DNA from: Cliona cf. orientalis
Taxonomy: Eukaryota > Porifera > Demospongiae > Clionaida > Clionaidae
Reading direction: 5' to 3'
Assembly (NCBI GenBank): GCA_963930775.1
Contig: OZ005695.1
Span: forward strand, 7,440,001 to 7,504,000
Length of the DNA stretch: 64,000 bases
In this document: piece after piece, positions 43,936 through 57,000 of the stretch
How the letters are laid out: each line of letters opens with the position of its first letter
How positions within the stretch are numbered: the stretch's first letter is position 1
Made by a program: the position numbers and the translations under genes
Notes under the pieces: generated by a model
The model's input: the letters and a program-made list of their open reading frames with translations, nothing else
What the model was told of the DNA's origin: nothing
Databases searched by the model: none

Positions 43936-46900
43936 CTAATTGCAAACAATCGTGCAGTGGCCGTAGAAATCACACTGCTGGGTGCAGTGTTCAGGAGTGA
44001 AGGTTGCCACAGTCAGCACACCAACAGCAAACAGAATGCCAATAACGACTGCAGCAATAACCAGGAGAAGGTACTTCATGATGACGCAGATGTTGCAACA
44101 GAGAGCCATCTCCCCACACGACTTTGCACCAGAATAGTTACCAGCATTGTTGTGATCAGATGCCTGCGAGTGTGAGTGTGCATCACATGTGCGTGTGTGT
44201 TATCATACATGTGAGTGAGAGACTGCATGTGTATGTGTATAATAGTGTCCTCATAGGTACTCAGATACAATCTCTTGTTCTATATTGCAGGCTAGTGCTT
44301 ATAATAATATTTCGGGGCGAGCCTGAGCGAGCCCCGAATACACGAGGTACAGGAAGCGGTTTTATATGTATATATACTTGTATGTATGTTTGTGGGGTGA
44401 TCATTTCAGTGAGGAGAGAGTTAAATTTTGAACGCGTAAGGTAATGGTCGTCATGCGCATGCTCATACGCCCGCACTGCACCATCGATCTGAGAGACAAC
44501 TTGAGTGTAGGCAAGGCAGGAAAGGTGAGTGCTGTACCACTCTGGTAAGGCTCAGGTCCACAGTTAGCATCACTGGTAGACTCCACTTTCCTGAGCATGA
44601 AGATGACTGCATGGAGGCTTATCCCCTCAGGGCCTGGCTACAGGTACTTGGACTCATGGTCATGGCATGTACACTACTAAATAATTATAGTATAGGTGAT
44701 CAACATCATTAGATTAGCTATAGCTATTATACTAGCAATCTGTGATACTTTCACTGTCGTGGTAGCTTCTCAGGCCTAGCTGTTAGGGTACCAATGGTTG
44801 AACCCCATGTGCACATGCATGCCTGTGTGCTTTCAAAGAAGTCTTGTGACTTTTGCGAAGGCTCGCCCCGCACAGATGATTTTCATCACCACTAGTATTA
44901 TAATTAGCTGCTTCCATTATTATTAAATTTTTCTATCACGGTATCTACTTCAATTCTGGGAATGAGTGCCTGCCCCAGGACATTATAGTACACAGCAGCA
45001 ATTACTGAGGGATAGAACTCCAAGAGTAGCATATCCGTATTGTCAATATCTAGGGAGTGTAATTTTAGTATCTATACATAGGTTTTATTGAAAGGGGGCT
45101 ACTACAGCAGTCAAAATTGAATACCGTATAGCGGGAAATTTTCGAGGGAGAAAACTTTCACGAATTTCGCGATTTTTTAGCTATCCGCGAAAGTTTTTTT
45201 CCACAAAATTCTAGGCATGCCACACCCATTATGCGACCAGTTTTAACGTTCTGCGAAAGTTTTCTCCGCGAAATGCTCCTTTCCTACCGATTCGCGAAAG
45301 TTTTCTCCCTCAAAAATTTCCCGCTATACGGTATGCAATGTACTAAAGTTAACGACCTTTACCTAAAACCATAGCTACAGTACTGTCGTAGTGCCCTGGG
45401 TATATAAGTGCCCATGGCAGAATGATGTCACAGAATATTATAATAGATGCAACCACTAAAACCATGAAGCCGTGAATATTGTGTCTGCACTATTCCACCA
45501 GTGGCCACCAAAAATAAATTACGAGCAAACAATGATAATTAAATACTTTCAGTAGCTACGTACGTACCACAGAGGAGCATATGAGAGCTGGTATTAGGAG
45601 GAGCACTGCGAGCAGGTTGCCATGGAGGAAGCAGAGGACACAGAGAACCACCGTCAGGACTTGATAATCTTTGGCACGGCGAGGAGTGTGGATGATCTGA
45701 GCTGGAACTGATGGCTGACCCACCACAACAACATTCTGCACATGCATAGATGGATCATAATAATGTGAAGCATGACAAATAGTTGATTACAGTACAAATG
45801 CATGCTCATCTGCACTCAATACACCCACTCTGTAATTTTATTATCCTGTGCGCATGTACAAGGGGTAAACTCTTTTTATCTGTCATGTGACGTCTGTCGT
45901 CAGCACAAAAATTGCCAGATCTGGAGATCTAGGTGTCTGAGTGACTCGTAAGTACAGAATGCCGTAATTACGCCGCCCCCCTTGCACATAAGCCCCCTGC
46001 ACTTATAGCTCAAGTTCCTGCATACATGTAGGTATAGCTTTGTCTCGTATATAAGCCCCCCACTCCTCCCTGACTGTATATTAGTGTCCATAAGCCAATA
46101 AAAATAGTAGCTACAGCTAGCAAACTAGCTATTTGTGTCATAATATTACTATACGTTCTTCTTGAGTTTTCCCTCAAACAGCCAGAGATTGTGCACACAC
46201 ATGGCATTCAATGGTCAGTAATGATCGTCACACGGAAATGTCCCTCCCCACTTTCGCCCTATGCTAGCATGCACAAAGGGGGGGGGGGGGGGACGTAATT
46301 GCAGGATTCTACAGTATAACCTACATTTTGCATCCATCGACATCATCGAAAAACTGCTTCGAATAGTTTGGCAAGGCCCATCCGTGTCGCAAATACTTCA
46401 TTTTGTTGGCCACACCTATCAACACTAGCCACTAAGCTTTCTGCTCGTGCACAATATGTAGGTAAAGGTTGTCAACTGCAGGCTGCTGGCATGGAGCTCC
46501 TCTCTGACATCGACATTGACGCTGCAACATGCGGGTTACGTGCTCTATAGAGCTCTAGTTGTTTACTTATCCTATAAGGGGATTAACCCACTGTATTATA
46601 CAATTTGCTACACTGCTACAGACAGCAACAATGATGTACTTGTACATAGGACTACCTACTATTACACAATATTATTACCTACTATCTGCAGTTGCTGTAC
46701 TATTGTAAACATCACACCTGTGCAGCTATCTTTGTATGTTTGTATTCAGCTAAAGAATGATCTATCTAGAGATGCCACCGCATACATGCATGAGACTATC
46801 CCAAATGAGCATGTTGATCTAGCAGGTGGCCATTACTTTGTCAGCTAGGGCTATCCCCAGCAAACAAGCCAATCAACCAGGTGCTAGAGATCTTCAATGG

Positions 46901-49306
46901 CCGTTTTGTAGAATCCTTCTATTCCGGACACCCTCAAGACAGGTTAAGGTGCCCTGATTAAAAGAGATGTGTCCTCATTTCAGGGGGTATAGTTTAGTAC
47001 ACTCCTCTGTGTAGCTTGGACCAGGCATAGTGTCCTGATTAAGGGGGTTGTTCTCGTTTCAGGGGTGTCCTTATAGAGTGGTTCCACTGTATACATGATA
47101 ATATAATAGCAAGAACCACTGGAATAACTCATACACATAACAATGACAAAAGACCCTTCCATTCTGTGAAGGGGTAGGCCCAACAGACTATATATATATA
47201 GTATCTAACCTGTGCCTATTCATATAGTGTGTGCACTCAGCTACAGTACATCTCAAATTTATATCCTAGTTTACAAACTGCTTATGTATGATAACAATGA
47301 ACAACATAAGCATTCTGTTTCATGTCAGTGAAGGCCACCGTGAATGCTCAAGGGTTACACAACCCTTGCACGCAAAACATAACATTGTAATACTCAAAAC
47401 AGAATTATGTTACACAAAAGTAGGTAGGTACAAAACAGTTACTGTATATCAGCCATTGGGATAAGTTACCATGCACTAAGCCAGTTACGTACACAAGCAG
47501 AAAGCACAATGTCGTGGTCTATATGTGACCTTCCATGACAAAACCAACCATATTGCGCTGACAACCGATTTTTAGTTAAGACCACCATTACCAAGTACAA
47601 CCTTTGAACTATTGCTCCTGCAAATTTGAAGTCTCTAACCCGTGTAGTCATGGAGATATGAGCCAAAATGTACCCGGATCACCCGTAATAAAAATGTGCA
47701 GCAAGCACAATGAAACATTGCTACGTACGTTGCACGCGGAAGTCTGTATACTCGTCGTTTATGCAAAGTACGTGGCCACACCCACTAAGTCAAAGAGCCA
47801 GATGGCGGCCAAAACGTTGGAAAGAAAGCAGCAGCCGGCGTTTCGATGGAAAAGAACGAAAAGATAAACGTGTCTATAGATCGTTAGTTCACAAAATCGA
47901 AGAAAGAAGTGTCTGGAGAGTTTTTTTCTGTGCAGCTGCCGTGCTTGCCTACCTGCAACTATGGCAACGGCTCCGTATCATGGACGGTCAATGTTAGCTA
48001 CACGGCCGACTTCTTCGAGCCATAACTCAGTAAGTATAGCGTTCTAGAAGCTACGAAGCAGATTTTTGTGTAGAGGAATGATTCCTCTATCGATCTATGC
48101 CAAAAAGTGAAAAATGATAATTATCACCTTGGGCAACTAAATAGGCCTGTATCTCAGATTGATATCCAGCGCAATATGGTTGGTTTTGTCGTGGACGGTC
48201 ACATATAGTAGGTGCTGTGACAGGCATGTCGCTCAGATGCTTAGATCTCAAGATACATGTATAGCGATTTTAGTGCTGACAGCACAATAACAGAGGACCG
48301 AGTTACAATCCTATCACTTTATCCTTGCACACGCACACAGGGTAATTACTATCATTGTAGTCATGTAAGTGAGTAGTCCACTTACATTAATTTGGAACAT
48401 GCATGCATGTAGCAATCTGCAACATAAGGGTTCCTGCACAACATTGTGATTACCATAAGAAATCCTTCACTAGCCAGATGGTGAGTGTGGTGTACCACAC
48501 TCTTGTAGTATGCTGTACCGTAGTGTCCAGGTACATATAAGCAAGCACCCATGGGCGCTTACATGTAAAATGTAACTCACAAATTTGCCCCGCATGAGCA
48601 CTTAAACATATAATATGTAACTCGCTATTTTGGCCCGCATGGGCACTTACCCGGGATCAAAATCCCATACGTTTGTACAGAAGCTGCTACAGTGGCCCCT
48701 TAAAATGCGGTATATGGGCGCTTACCCAGGACACTACAGTATGCACACTCTGGCTACTGTATGCTATTGTAGATCTAGTTACACAATAACATACATGTAG
48801 ATATAGCGTGCACTGTGTAAGGTCTAGTTTCCCAGGTTTTCACACTGAAAACTCATCATGGGAAAGAGCCTAGGGACAAGGATACTAGCTATCTATTAAT
48901 ACAGGTCATTCACTCAGTAGATTCCACTCACTGTATTAATAGAGCTCTGCTGCGGCATAACTGGTGGTGCTGGGGCATAGCCAGCAGACTGAGGATACCC
49001 AGCTGACTGAGGATAGCCGGCGGACTGAGGAGAGTAGCCAGCTGACTGAGGAGAGTAGCCACTGTAACCTGGAGTGTGGTAAGCTCCGCCAACACCATGG
49101 CCACTAAATGGTTCGGCAGGTGGTGCCGTAGTTCCAGGGGTGTAGCCTGTGCTGGTTGAGCCAGGCCCATAGTACTGATTATGATACGCCGCTTCACTAT
49201 GCCCTTCATAGTCGACTGGCTCACTCTGACGCAACGCAGTGTATCCAGCCCTGGAATAGCTTGGTGGCGGGTCTTTCATTTCGGACAGAGGTCGATGTGG
49301 ATCCAT
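43936..49306 (-). CDS. Dispanin (CD225)-like membrane protein 1 (256 aa)
   Basis: Exons on the minus strand: 48932-49306 (start MDPHRPLSEM; an in-frame upstream ATG at 49342 is possible), 45568-45735 and 43936-44163, total 771 bp in phase. The N-terminal 125 residues are rich in Tyr, Gly, Pro and Gln, with YSPQSAG/YPQSAG repeats near residue 100. Exon 2 starts NVVVVGQPS and gives the first hydrophobic segment (LCVLCFLHGNLLAVLLLIPA). Exon 3 gives the CD225-like turn (SDHNNAGNYSGAKSCGEMAL) and a second helix. It ends in a cysteine tail of pattern C-x3-C-x5-C-x3-C. Dispanins (the IFITM superfamily) are small membrane proteins of plasma and endosomal membranes; the role here is not known. Introns contain several fold-back elements. 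Confidence 0.75.
44312..44880. repeat. Fold-back element, GGGGCGAGCCTGAGCGAGCC family, copy 1
   Basis: Begins CGGGGCGAGCCTGAGCGAGC and closes with GCGAAGGCTCGCCCCGC. Two further copies are at 53056-53590 and 61029-61671. It lies in intron 2 of dispanin-like gene 1. Confidence 0.6.
45122..45333. mobile_element. MITE, TACCGTATAGCGGGAAATTT family
   Basis: The ends TACCGTATAGCGGGAAATTT and AAATTTCCCGCTATACGGTA are perfectly inverted. The interior repeats GCGAAAGTTTTCTCC in both orientations. 212 bp, inside intron 2 of dispanin-like gene 1. Confidence 0.9.
45845..46553. mobile_element. MITE of the GAGCTCTAG family, split by another element
   Basis: The left part (45845-45955) and right part (46330-46553, ending GCTCTATAGAGCTCTAGTT) match the copy at 56568-56813. 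They are separated by a block of about 360 bp (about 45959-46316) whose ends contain GCCGTAATTACG and GACGTAATTGC. Confidence 0.6.
46920..47095. repeat. Diverged element with TTCCACTGTA end
   Basis: Repeated words GTGTCCTGATTAA, GTGTCCTCATTTCAGGGG and a terminal GTGGTTCCACTGTA resemble the larger element at 55428-55902. Confidence 0.4.
47514..48212. mobile_element. Fold-back element with 43-bp inverted ends
   Basis: TATATGTGACCTTCCATGAC onwards faces GTCGTGGACGGTCACATATA, and the arms extend over ACAAAACCAACCATATTGCG. About 700 bp, in intron 1 of dispanin-like gene 1. No gene inside. Confidence 0.75.
48516..48741. mobile_element. MITE with TAGTGTCCAGG ends
   Basis: TACCGTAGTGTCCAGGTA faces TACCCAGGACACTACAGTA. 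The interior has two direct copies of an approximately 45-bp unit with ATATGTAACTCGC and GCCCGCATGGGCACTTA. Confidence 0.7.
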
Positions 49307-50054
49307 GATCAGGATGTTGTCACTGTATGAACAGCCTGGCACGGGTACTCAGCCTAGCTCAACTCAGCCAGGTATTAAGATAGTCGGTCTTCTCTTGAGA
49401 GATGTGATGCTAGTTCAAGATCAGTCTCTATGGGGATGAGTTAAAACACGTGGTTATCAATACCAGATCATGATTAATATTAAATAATCTGTGATCAGAT
49501 TGAGAGCTGCATGAGTACCTCCTTAGTAAGTTTGGTACGAGGCTAGAGACTTTCATAATAATAATAAAACTCACTCATTCGAGTGTGGATTGCGCATACC
49601 TGGTTTAAGATCAGTGAACGATTTCTCGGGAATACGCCGGTTCACCGTCAGGCAGAAAGGTACATGAACCCTACAATTAATGGCCTGCGCATGCGCATGG
49701 GCAGCGATAGCTATGATGGGAGGCCCATTCCCGAGTTTAAAATCTTATTCCACTGAGCATTCAGGAATGTCTACTAGAGTAGAAAATAAACGCTCGATTT
49801 ATCAGTACATTCCAGTACCGATCAACAACACTGGTATGAGCTATAATATATTATAGCTAGCCTACAAACCTACTGAGGGACCAGTTATTCAGATCATTGA
49901 AGCATGAAGCACGCCATTACTAAAATCATAATGTTATTATAAGTGGAAATTAACATACTACTATGGCGTAGAATAAACATACTACAGTATAGCTATAGCT
50001 ACAGGAATTCAATGTTTAGCCAATTGGCCAAGTTGACTCTCATCACCAGGAAAA
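49307..50054. other. Intergenic region between dispanin-like genes 1 and 2
   Basis: Expected to hold the promoter of gene 1 on its left side. Contains short GC-rich words (GGCCTGCGCATGCGCATGGG) but no assignable element. Confidence 0.4.
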
Positions 50055-51997
50055 TTAATAGCATACAGTCTGGCAGTTAGTGTAGCCATAAATGTCAGTC
50101 CGGGTGCAATCTTCGTAACAGCTGGTAGCAGTACTGGCGAACACAAGCACTCCAGTAAAGAACAGGATGACGACGATCACAGCCGCAACAAGCATGAGAA
50201 CATACTTGATGATGACACAGATGTTGCAGCACAGAGCCAACTGCCCACACTCATGCGCTCTCTCATACTCACCAGCACTATTGTGACTCGATGCCTGATG
50301 TCAGTGAACAAAGAATAATAATTATAATCAATGTAATTAATGCTTCTATATATCAGACTGGAATTTTCCATCAGACTACAGCATGCATCTCTGATCATGC
50401 ATGAACGGAAACAGCTCTTGATTAAATCCACAAACTAATCAAGTGTTGGAACAATATTATTAACTGTTTAGTGTGCAAGGATTGAACATGTATACCGTAT
50501 TATACTTTTGTGTTAAATTTATGTGTCATCAAAATTAATGCATCAATGTTTCTAGTTTGCTCAGAATTATCTTGGAATGGTGCATAACTTACAGTGACAG
50601 AACAGATGAGTGCTGGAACTAACAGCAAGAGGGCCAAAATGTTGCCATGGAGGAAGCAAAGAATGAGCAGCACTAGTGTGAATACCAGGTAGTCATTCTC
50701 ACGGCGTCGAGTCCTGTGCACGACAGTTGGTGGCGGAGCTGAGGGCTGTCCAACCACAACCACGTTCTGTGTGTGTCAATAGTGCATGATTGCAATGTGT
50801 ATAATAATTATTATGACTTAATTTGTGTATTTATATGTGCACTAGTCTAGCAAGCTAAACCCTCTCTCATTCACCGCTTAGTGGGTATGGATTTTAAAGC
50901 GTGAGACCTTAAAGTTTATAAAATACACCCACGCCTCGCTAGACTATAAAATCAATGTGTGCACATGCATGTGTATGTATATTATCATTATATGCATGCA
51001 TGAATGATTGTGTGCATAATATTATATTACTGTAAGTAATAGATATTGCATGGTAGGCAGTGTATTATGGATTATAAAGCCCACGACCCCGAGGGCGCAG
51101 CCCGAGGGGGAGGGGCTTTATAATCCATAATACACGTGCCTACCATGTGACATCTAATATATATCCTGATTGGTCAATTTCTTAGTGCTTGTATTTAGAT
51201 GGTAGGAAATCGTTGGCTGGCATATTTTTAGTGCAGTGCACTATAGTGTTCACAGGGGATTATAATTGCCTGAGGGAGGTCAATATTTTAGTTATAACAT
51301 CCCTGTTACCTAGGATACAAGGGTGAATCAGGATATATTAATATTATTATAACATTCTTGGGTAATCATATTCAAATTTTAAATTCCTAAACATGGTATG
51401 AGCATTGAATTTCCTTGTATGTGCTACCCAGAACTTATGTTTAATCTTGTGTGCACAATGTCAATGAATCATGACTTGTGTGATTCTGGGACACACCCAC
51501 ATAAAAACACAGATAAGTGTTGAGATCACACCGTTAATTTTTAGCAAGATACATGACAGAATCTGACATCTAATCAGTTGGCGTAATTTTAACTATATTA
51601 TATTATTATTATAGGGACATTTTGCGCTACTATTATTGAGCTAATAATTATAGACTAAGTGGTATAGCTCGCATGCTGTCACCTTCACTCACTTACAGTG
51701 TTACTAGATTGCTGTTGCTGGAAGACTGGGGGTGCTGGAGCATAGCCTGCCATTGGCATAGGGCCTGGGGCACCTGGAGCATAACCACCTCCAGCTGCGG
51801 GCCCAGGAGTATAAGGTGGAGGCATACCCTGCATTTCTGGAAAAAGAAGCCAGTACAATATTTATACTGCTGGTCATCCTAGTATTAAAGCTGTATCTAT
51901 AGATATAGAATCAACACAAGAACCTAACTTTCAATAAGCAGTAGCTAGTCACTAGCTTGTTATGCCAATGTCCAACCGTACCTTTATAGTTCGCCAT
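50055..51997 (-). CDS. Dispanin (CD225)-like membrane protein 2 (189 aa)
   Basis: Four exons on the minus strand: 51982-51997 (ATGGCGAACTATAAAG), 51697-51836, 50593-50766 and 50055-50294; 570 bp in phase. The N-terminus is Pro/Gly/Ala/Tyr-rich (GMPPPYTPGPAAGGGYAPGA) and ends QQQQSSNT. Exon 3 begins NVVVVGQPSAPPP and holds the first hydrophobic segment (LVLLILCFLHGNILALLLLV). Exon 4 has SSHNSAGEYERAHECGQLAL, the second helix and the tail C-x3-C-x10-C-x3-C. This is the cleanest member of the cluster: short introns, no frameshift and consensus borders throughout. The proline-rich N-terminus may bind WW or SH3 domains; that is inference. Membrane role as for the family. Confidence 0.8.
51036..51340. 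repeat. Interspersed repeat, copy 2
   Basis: Reverse-complement relative of 41925-42290, with the hairpin at 51058-51140. It lies in intron 2 of the dispanin-like gene at 50055-51997. Confidence 0.8.
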
Positions 51998-52088
51998 TGT
52001 TGCCACTTGAATGATGATCTTCTTAGCTCGATCGACCGTTTAGTCTCGTGATCCAATCCAGCAGGGCCGGCCGGCCAGGCCAGCTACA

Positions 52089-52564
52089 TACCGTATGGCT
52101 GGAAATTTTCGAGGGATCCAATTTTCGCGGAAGGCCCATCTTCAAAGATTACGCGATCTAATTTTCGCGGGTGGACGTCCAGGGTTGCTCCACCCACAAT
52201 ATCCGTCCGGCTCCACCTCTTATTGCACGCGCGCCGCAGTTCAGGAACCGGCCGAAAAAACAGCAAGCGATCGAGCTACTTATACTTAGCAGAGATCGAC
52301 AAATGGCACGGGAGTAGCATATGATCGAGGCTAGAGACATTTGTGCAGAAGAAGCTCAACAATAATGAACTGGTATGAAGTAAACCAGCTGTTAGATCAA
52401 TCCAGCTGAGTAGCGGCATGCACCACGATGGCCACGCCCCCTGTTATCGCGCGTGCGCGCGTGCGTTTAGGCTTTTTATTTCGCGGATTTAATTTTCGTG
52501 GATCGCCAGTCAACCGCGAAAACCGCGAAAATTGGCTCCCTCGAAAATTTCCGGCCATACGGTA
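52089..52564. mobile_element. MITE, TACCGTATGGCTGGAAATTT variant
   Basis: The ends TACCGTATGGCTGGAAATTT and AAATTTCCGGCCATACGGTA are inverted. Subterminal TCGAGGGA and ATTTTCGCGG words occur in both arms. It lies 92 bp upstream of the start codon of dispanin-like gene 2 and so may occupy its promoter. Confidence 0.85.
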
Positions 52565-52881
52565 GTTGCCAAGTGTCCCGGTTTGGCCGGGACAGTCCCG
52601 GAATTTGCCCCTATGTCCCGATTGTGTCCCGGTTTACCTGATTTTGCAGCAATGTCCCGGAATCCACAAATGGAGGTGTGGCACAAGCATAAACTCAGTA
52701 TATTATCGAATTTCAGTCCGTATATCTCGATGTTTAGTGGGCGTGGCAGTACATAATCGCGTGAAAGTGGGTGTGGTCGGCTAAAAGTGGGCGTGGTCCG
52801 TAAAATTTCGCGCGCGCTTCGCGCGCATTCATTCTATTTTCTACTTTTTCCCGGTCTCTCCTCTTATAAACTTGGCAACTA
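52565..52881. mobile_element. MITE with GTTGCCAAGT ends, abutting the previous one
   Basis: GTTGCCAAGTGTCCCGG at the left faces ACTTGGCAAC at the right. TGTCCCGG occurs five times in the left half. It begins exactly where the preceding MITE ends. Confidence 0.65.
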
Positions 52882-52920
52882 TGCAGCTAGCTAGCTAGCT
52901 AGCTATATAGCTATATAGCG
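52882..52920. repeat. CTAG microsatellite
   Basis: Five to six tandem copies of AGCT/CTAG followed by TATATAGC words. Confidence 0.85.
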
Positions 52921-53055
52921 GGCCTGGGCCGGGGGGGGGGCCTTAGTCACGAGATATCGCGTCGGGGTCCAGCGAATAAGACCATATTGGTAATGGTCGT
53001 TATTTTGAGCAAGATTGTAGCCAAACAATTAAGGCATCCTAAATACCAGTATAAT

Positions 53056-53590
53056 AATTGGGGCGAGCCTGAGCGAGCCCCACATAAACGGTACAGCTAT
53101 GCGCGAATTGTATATTATAATATATATATGGTACGTCGGTCACGCGAAATATATGCCCAGCATGGCTAGGCTCTATGGGCATAAGCGCGAAATATTCTAT
53201 TGCGCATTCTCATGCCTGGGCTACGGGCCGTATATACGCCGTTCTAATTTAGCGAATTGCAAATTTACACTCGTGCCTGCATGTACCGCGCCGGACTCCA
53301 AAGGAGGAGAGAGGAGAGCGAGTCTTGCCACTTGATCCCGTTTTGCTAACTGACTCTCACAATAGAGGCAGCTAAACTAAGTTTTTCTTGACTCACTACC
53401 CGGTATGTATCGGAGGGAACTGTCATGCAGCTGTATAGGCCTACACGGCACTGAGAGTGTCTGTCATTGTCTGCTTGGATCTGTATCCAGTGCTCTTCAA
53501 GATCTATCGTGCTATGGCTTTATTAAAATTTTTGAGTCGCAGCTACTGACAGAGACTTTCAGAGGCTCAGCTCAGGCTCGCCCCAAACAG
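53056..53590. repeat. Fold-back element, GGGGCGAGCCTGAGCGAGCC family, copy 2
   Basis: Begins GGGGCGAGCCTGAGCGAGCC and ends CAGGCTCGCCCC. Internal phrases (CGTCGGTCACGCGAAATATA, CATGGCTAGGCTCTATGG, TGCTTGGATCTGT) reappear in reverse at 61029-61671. Confidence 0.75.
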
Positions 53591-54012
53591 GCCCTGCATG
53601 ACACTAGTTATGACATTGTTGGAAAGACCATGATGTTTGCCAGCTAGGCTAGCTTCATTATGTATGCGTACATGTACCGGTATGTACCCAATTAACATGC
53701 ATTGTATAATGACCCGTTAGTGCTATGACTGAATTCATTAGTACTCAGAACAGTGTGAATCAAACTTCTTCATAAGCTTTAGTACTCATCACTGAATACA
53801 TTTATAATATTATGTACTTATGCAGCTGAATTAATTAAAAGTTATGGATGGCAATTGTTCTTACGTACAGTGTATGTAGCATAATTCTTCATGATCACAC
53901 TCAGTCTGATGTACACTATAATAATACACTACAGCTATTAGGGAGTCTGATCTAAACTATTATTACAGTCTCGGTTTATGTAGTCAATGTTCAGTGCATT
54001 AGGGTTCTGCAT
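53591..54012. other. Spacer downstream of dispanin-like gene 3
   Basis: AT-rich; no exon seen. Confidence 0.35.
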
Positions 54013-57000
54013 TTAGCTATTGGTGCAAAATTGTGAACAACTGTAGGAACCAAATACATCCGTAGTGCACGTCTGATAGCAATTATAGCCATTATTTTTA
54101 ACTCCATTGTTGATGGCATCCTCAGCATCTTTCTTGGCAGCATAGAGCCAGGAAAACCCAACAGTGAAGTAGACAACGACCAAAGCAATTCCCACCAAGA
54201 GGAAGATTACGTACTTGATGATGGCACAAATGTTGCAGCCGAGAGCCATGTTGCCACACTGCTTGGCATTGTCAAAGCTTCCAGCATTGTTGTGATCAGA
54301 TGCCTGCATAATAAATTATTATGTATACATAATCAGGGTAGCATGGTGTACATGACCACAGTGATTAGCACATGAGACTGCCATGTAGCTCCAGATGATG
54401 GAGGTTAGAGTTCTAATAGCACTCTAATAGCAGACTCTCTGAAAAACGGACAACCTTTGTATAGCACACAAATTCCATATCCCTACAATTATGGACTTGG
54501 GAATTTGGCAAACACCTCCGAATCAATGCTCTAGGCAATAGACAGCCAGGGAGTCCCCAATGGAGAGAAATCTGTAGTTATAATTATAGCTACATCAAGA
54601 GAGCAAACGGAAATCTAAACTGTATAGAATAACTTTTATTCAGATAGTCTGTCCACTCTTGTTTTTATCGATTTTTTGTGAATACAGAGCATAACATTGA
54701 TAACTGTCACCACAAAGCGTAGGCAGAGGAATTACTACAATCATTTGGCGATTTTTGTCCATCTATACCTCCCATATTCACTGGTAAGGGTCGTTAGGGG
54801 TCGTAGTACATGTACACATTCGATGCATAAACACCAGCACTGAAATGGATAGTAGTCATGACAAGTTCAGTCCAGCAAAGGTAAACCAACCTATCCCCTC
54901 AAATCCCCTGCTATGCAGCACTCTATGCAGCTGCAACTGCAGCTGCGTTTACATGACCTACCTCACCTCCGGATTAGTTTTTTGGTGCTTTGCTGATCAG
55001 GAAAGGATAAATAGCGCTAGGCAGTGGCTCTCAAGTACTTAATTCAGTTTAGTACTACCAGAGGCGTAGCCAGGGGGAGCACAGGGGGCATTTGCACCCC
55101 CGCTTTTTCCCAGAGTTATCATTATTTACTGTATAAGTATCAGCACCAAGTTTTTACAGTAGTGTTCAGAGTCAAAAATGATCACAGAACAGCTGACTAT
55201 AAAGCTATCTGTACACAAACTTTCGAGTTATGCTTCGATTGAGCATGCAGTGTCTGATCTCGAGTCTCGATCGTGAGTTCAAAGGGCACAAAAACGGAAA
55301 TATTCCAGATCGCGTGATTTAATTAATGGGTGTGGCTTCCAGTCTAAAATTTTTTGCACACTTCGCACGTAATCTTGCCCCTTATCCTGGCTACACCCCT
55401 GACTACAGTACACTTCATACAGAGTCATACAGTGGAACCTCTCTAAAGCGGATACCATTGGGACCAAAAAGTTTGTCTGCTGTAGCGAGGTGTCCTTAGC
55501 TCAGGGGATAGTGGTTAACCACGCCCCTCCTAGAATTGCGGCCAGCTATGATGCTATGATAAAGCACTACTATGGACGACGAAAAAGACTATATTGATGA
55601 GAGCTCCTAAGCAAGAATTTGAGACATATTTAGGCTTTACTGTAGTTCCTGGTCGCTGAAACCGACCAATTTTAATGGTGGGTGTGGCCTAACTGTCCGT
55701 TATGCGAGGTCATTCACTACTGCGCAGGCTCGAATGGGACCAAAATAAGTGTCTGTTATACGGAATAGCGGGGTGTCCGCTGTTGAGGGGGTTTGAATAA
55801 TATATTGAAGTCTATGGAAATACAATCCGGACATTCAGAATTGTCCGTTATATCGCAGGTGTCCACCGTTGAGGGGTGTCCGTTAAGCGGGGTTCCACTG
55901 TAATAGTAATATAATATGTAGTTTAGTACTATAGTACACTTCATACAGGAGAATGTGTATAATATGATGTCATAATAATAATAATCACTCACCACACATG
56001 AGCAGATGAGAGCTGGCACAAGGCAGAAGAAGGCAGGGAGGTTGCCATGAACGAAACAGAGGGCCATCAGCACCAGAGTGAGGATAAGATACTCGTTGGC
56101 ACGGGGCTGTGGTTGAACGATGGTCGTGTGTGGTACAGTGGATGGTTGACCGACGACAACAACATTCTGTTAGTGGATAAATCAATGACATGTTGAGCAC
56201 AAGCTGCTGTATCACTAAAGTCTATAGTATACAGTTGTGTAATTGCATATGTAGTAGTAGGCCTATACTATTGAATTATTGTTTTCGTTACTCCCAAATA
56301 ATTGCTATTGAATCTGCTAGAGTATACAAATTTCACAAACCCACATTTCCCAAGAGAGTAAACAGTCCCAACTGGACACACAAGACTGCACTGTGTATAT
56401 ATAAGCACAGTAGCAGAGCGCTAAGGAAAACTGTATCATCAGGTGCTTGGTTTACAAACATAATATATATTATGCATGACTGGGCTTAATCAGGTGTGTT
56501 ACGTGTATCTGTATGGTATACCTATACAGCTGGCTCACCAAATAATATAGTAGCCAATGCCAATTCTCACAATAATTACCCCGCGCACACATAAGGGGTA
56601 AAGCAATAATTATTGGTTTGTCTGTCTGTCGTCAACATGAAAATCGCTAGATCTGGAGATCTAGGCATCTGAGTGAATCATAAGCGCAAAGAATCCGTCA
56701 CAATCGTCGAAAAACTGGCTCAATGCGCACAAGTATGTAAGTAAAGGTCGTTAACAGGTATATACTAGATCTTCAAATGCACGCAGGATATGTGCTCTAC
56801 AGAGCTCTAGTTAAAGAATGTTATAGTACATTATATAGTAGTACCAGGAACTGAGCTGGAGGGCCAGATTGGTCAACAAATATTATTATTTATGTAGCTG
56901 CATGCACGTATACTACACAATGTCATGTATGGCTGTACAATCAATCCCCTTTGTAATTTTTATGGCACTGTACTGGGCCCCTTTATATGAGCATGTGACC

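Noticed and set aside
46516..46848. 110-codon plus-strand frame
   Set aside because: Starts inside a MITE end and lies in an intron of the opposite strand; no domain pattern recognised.
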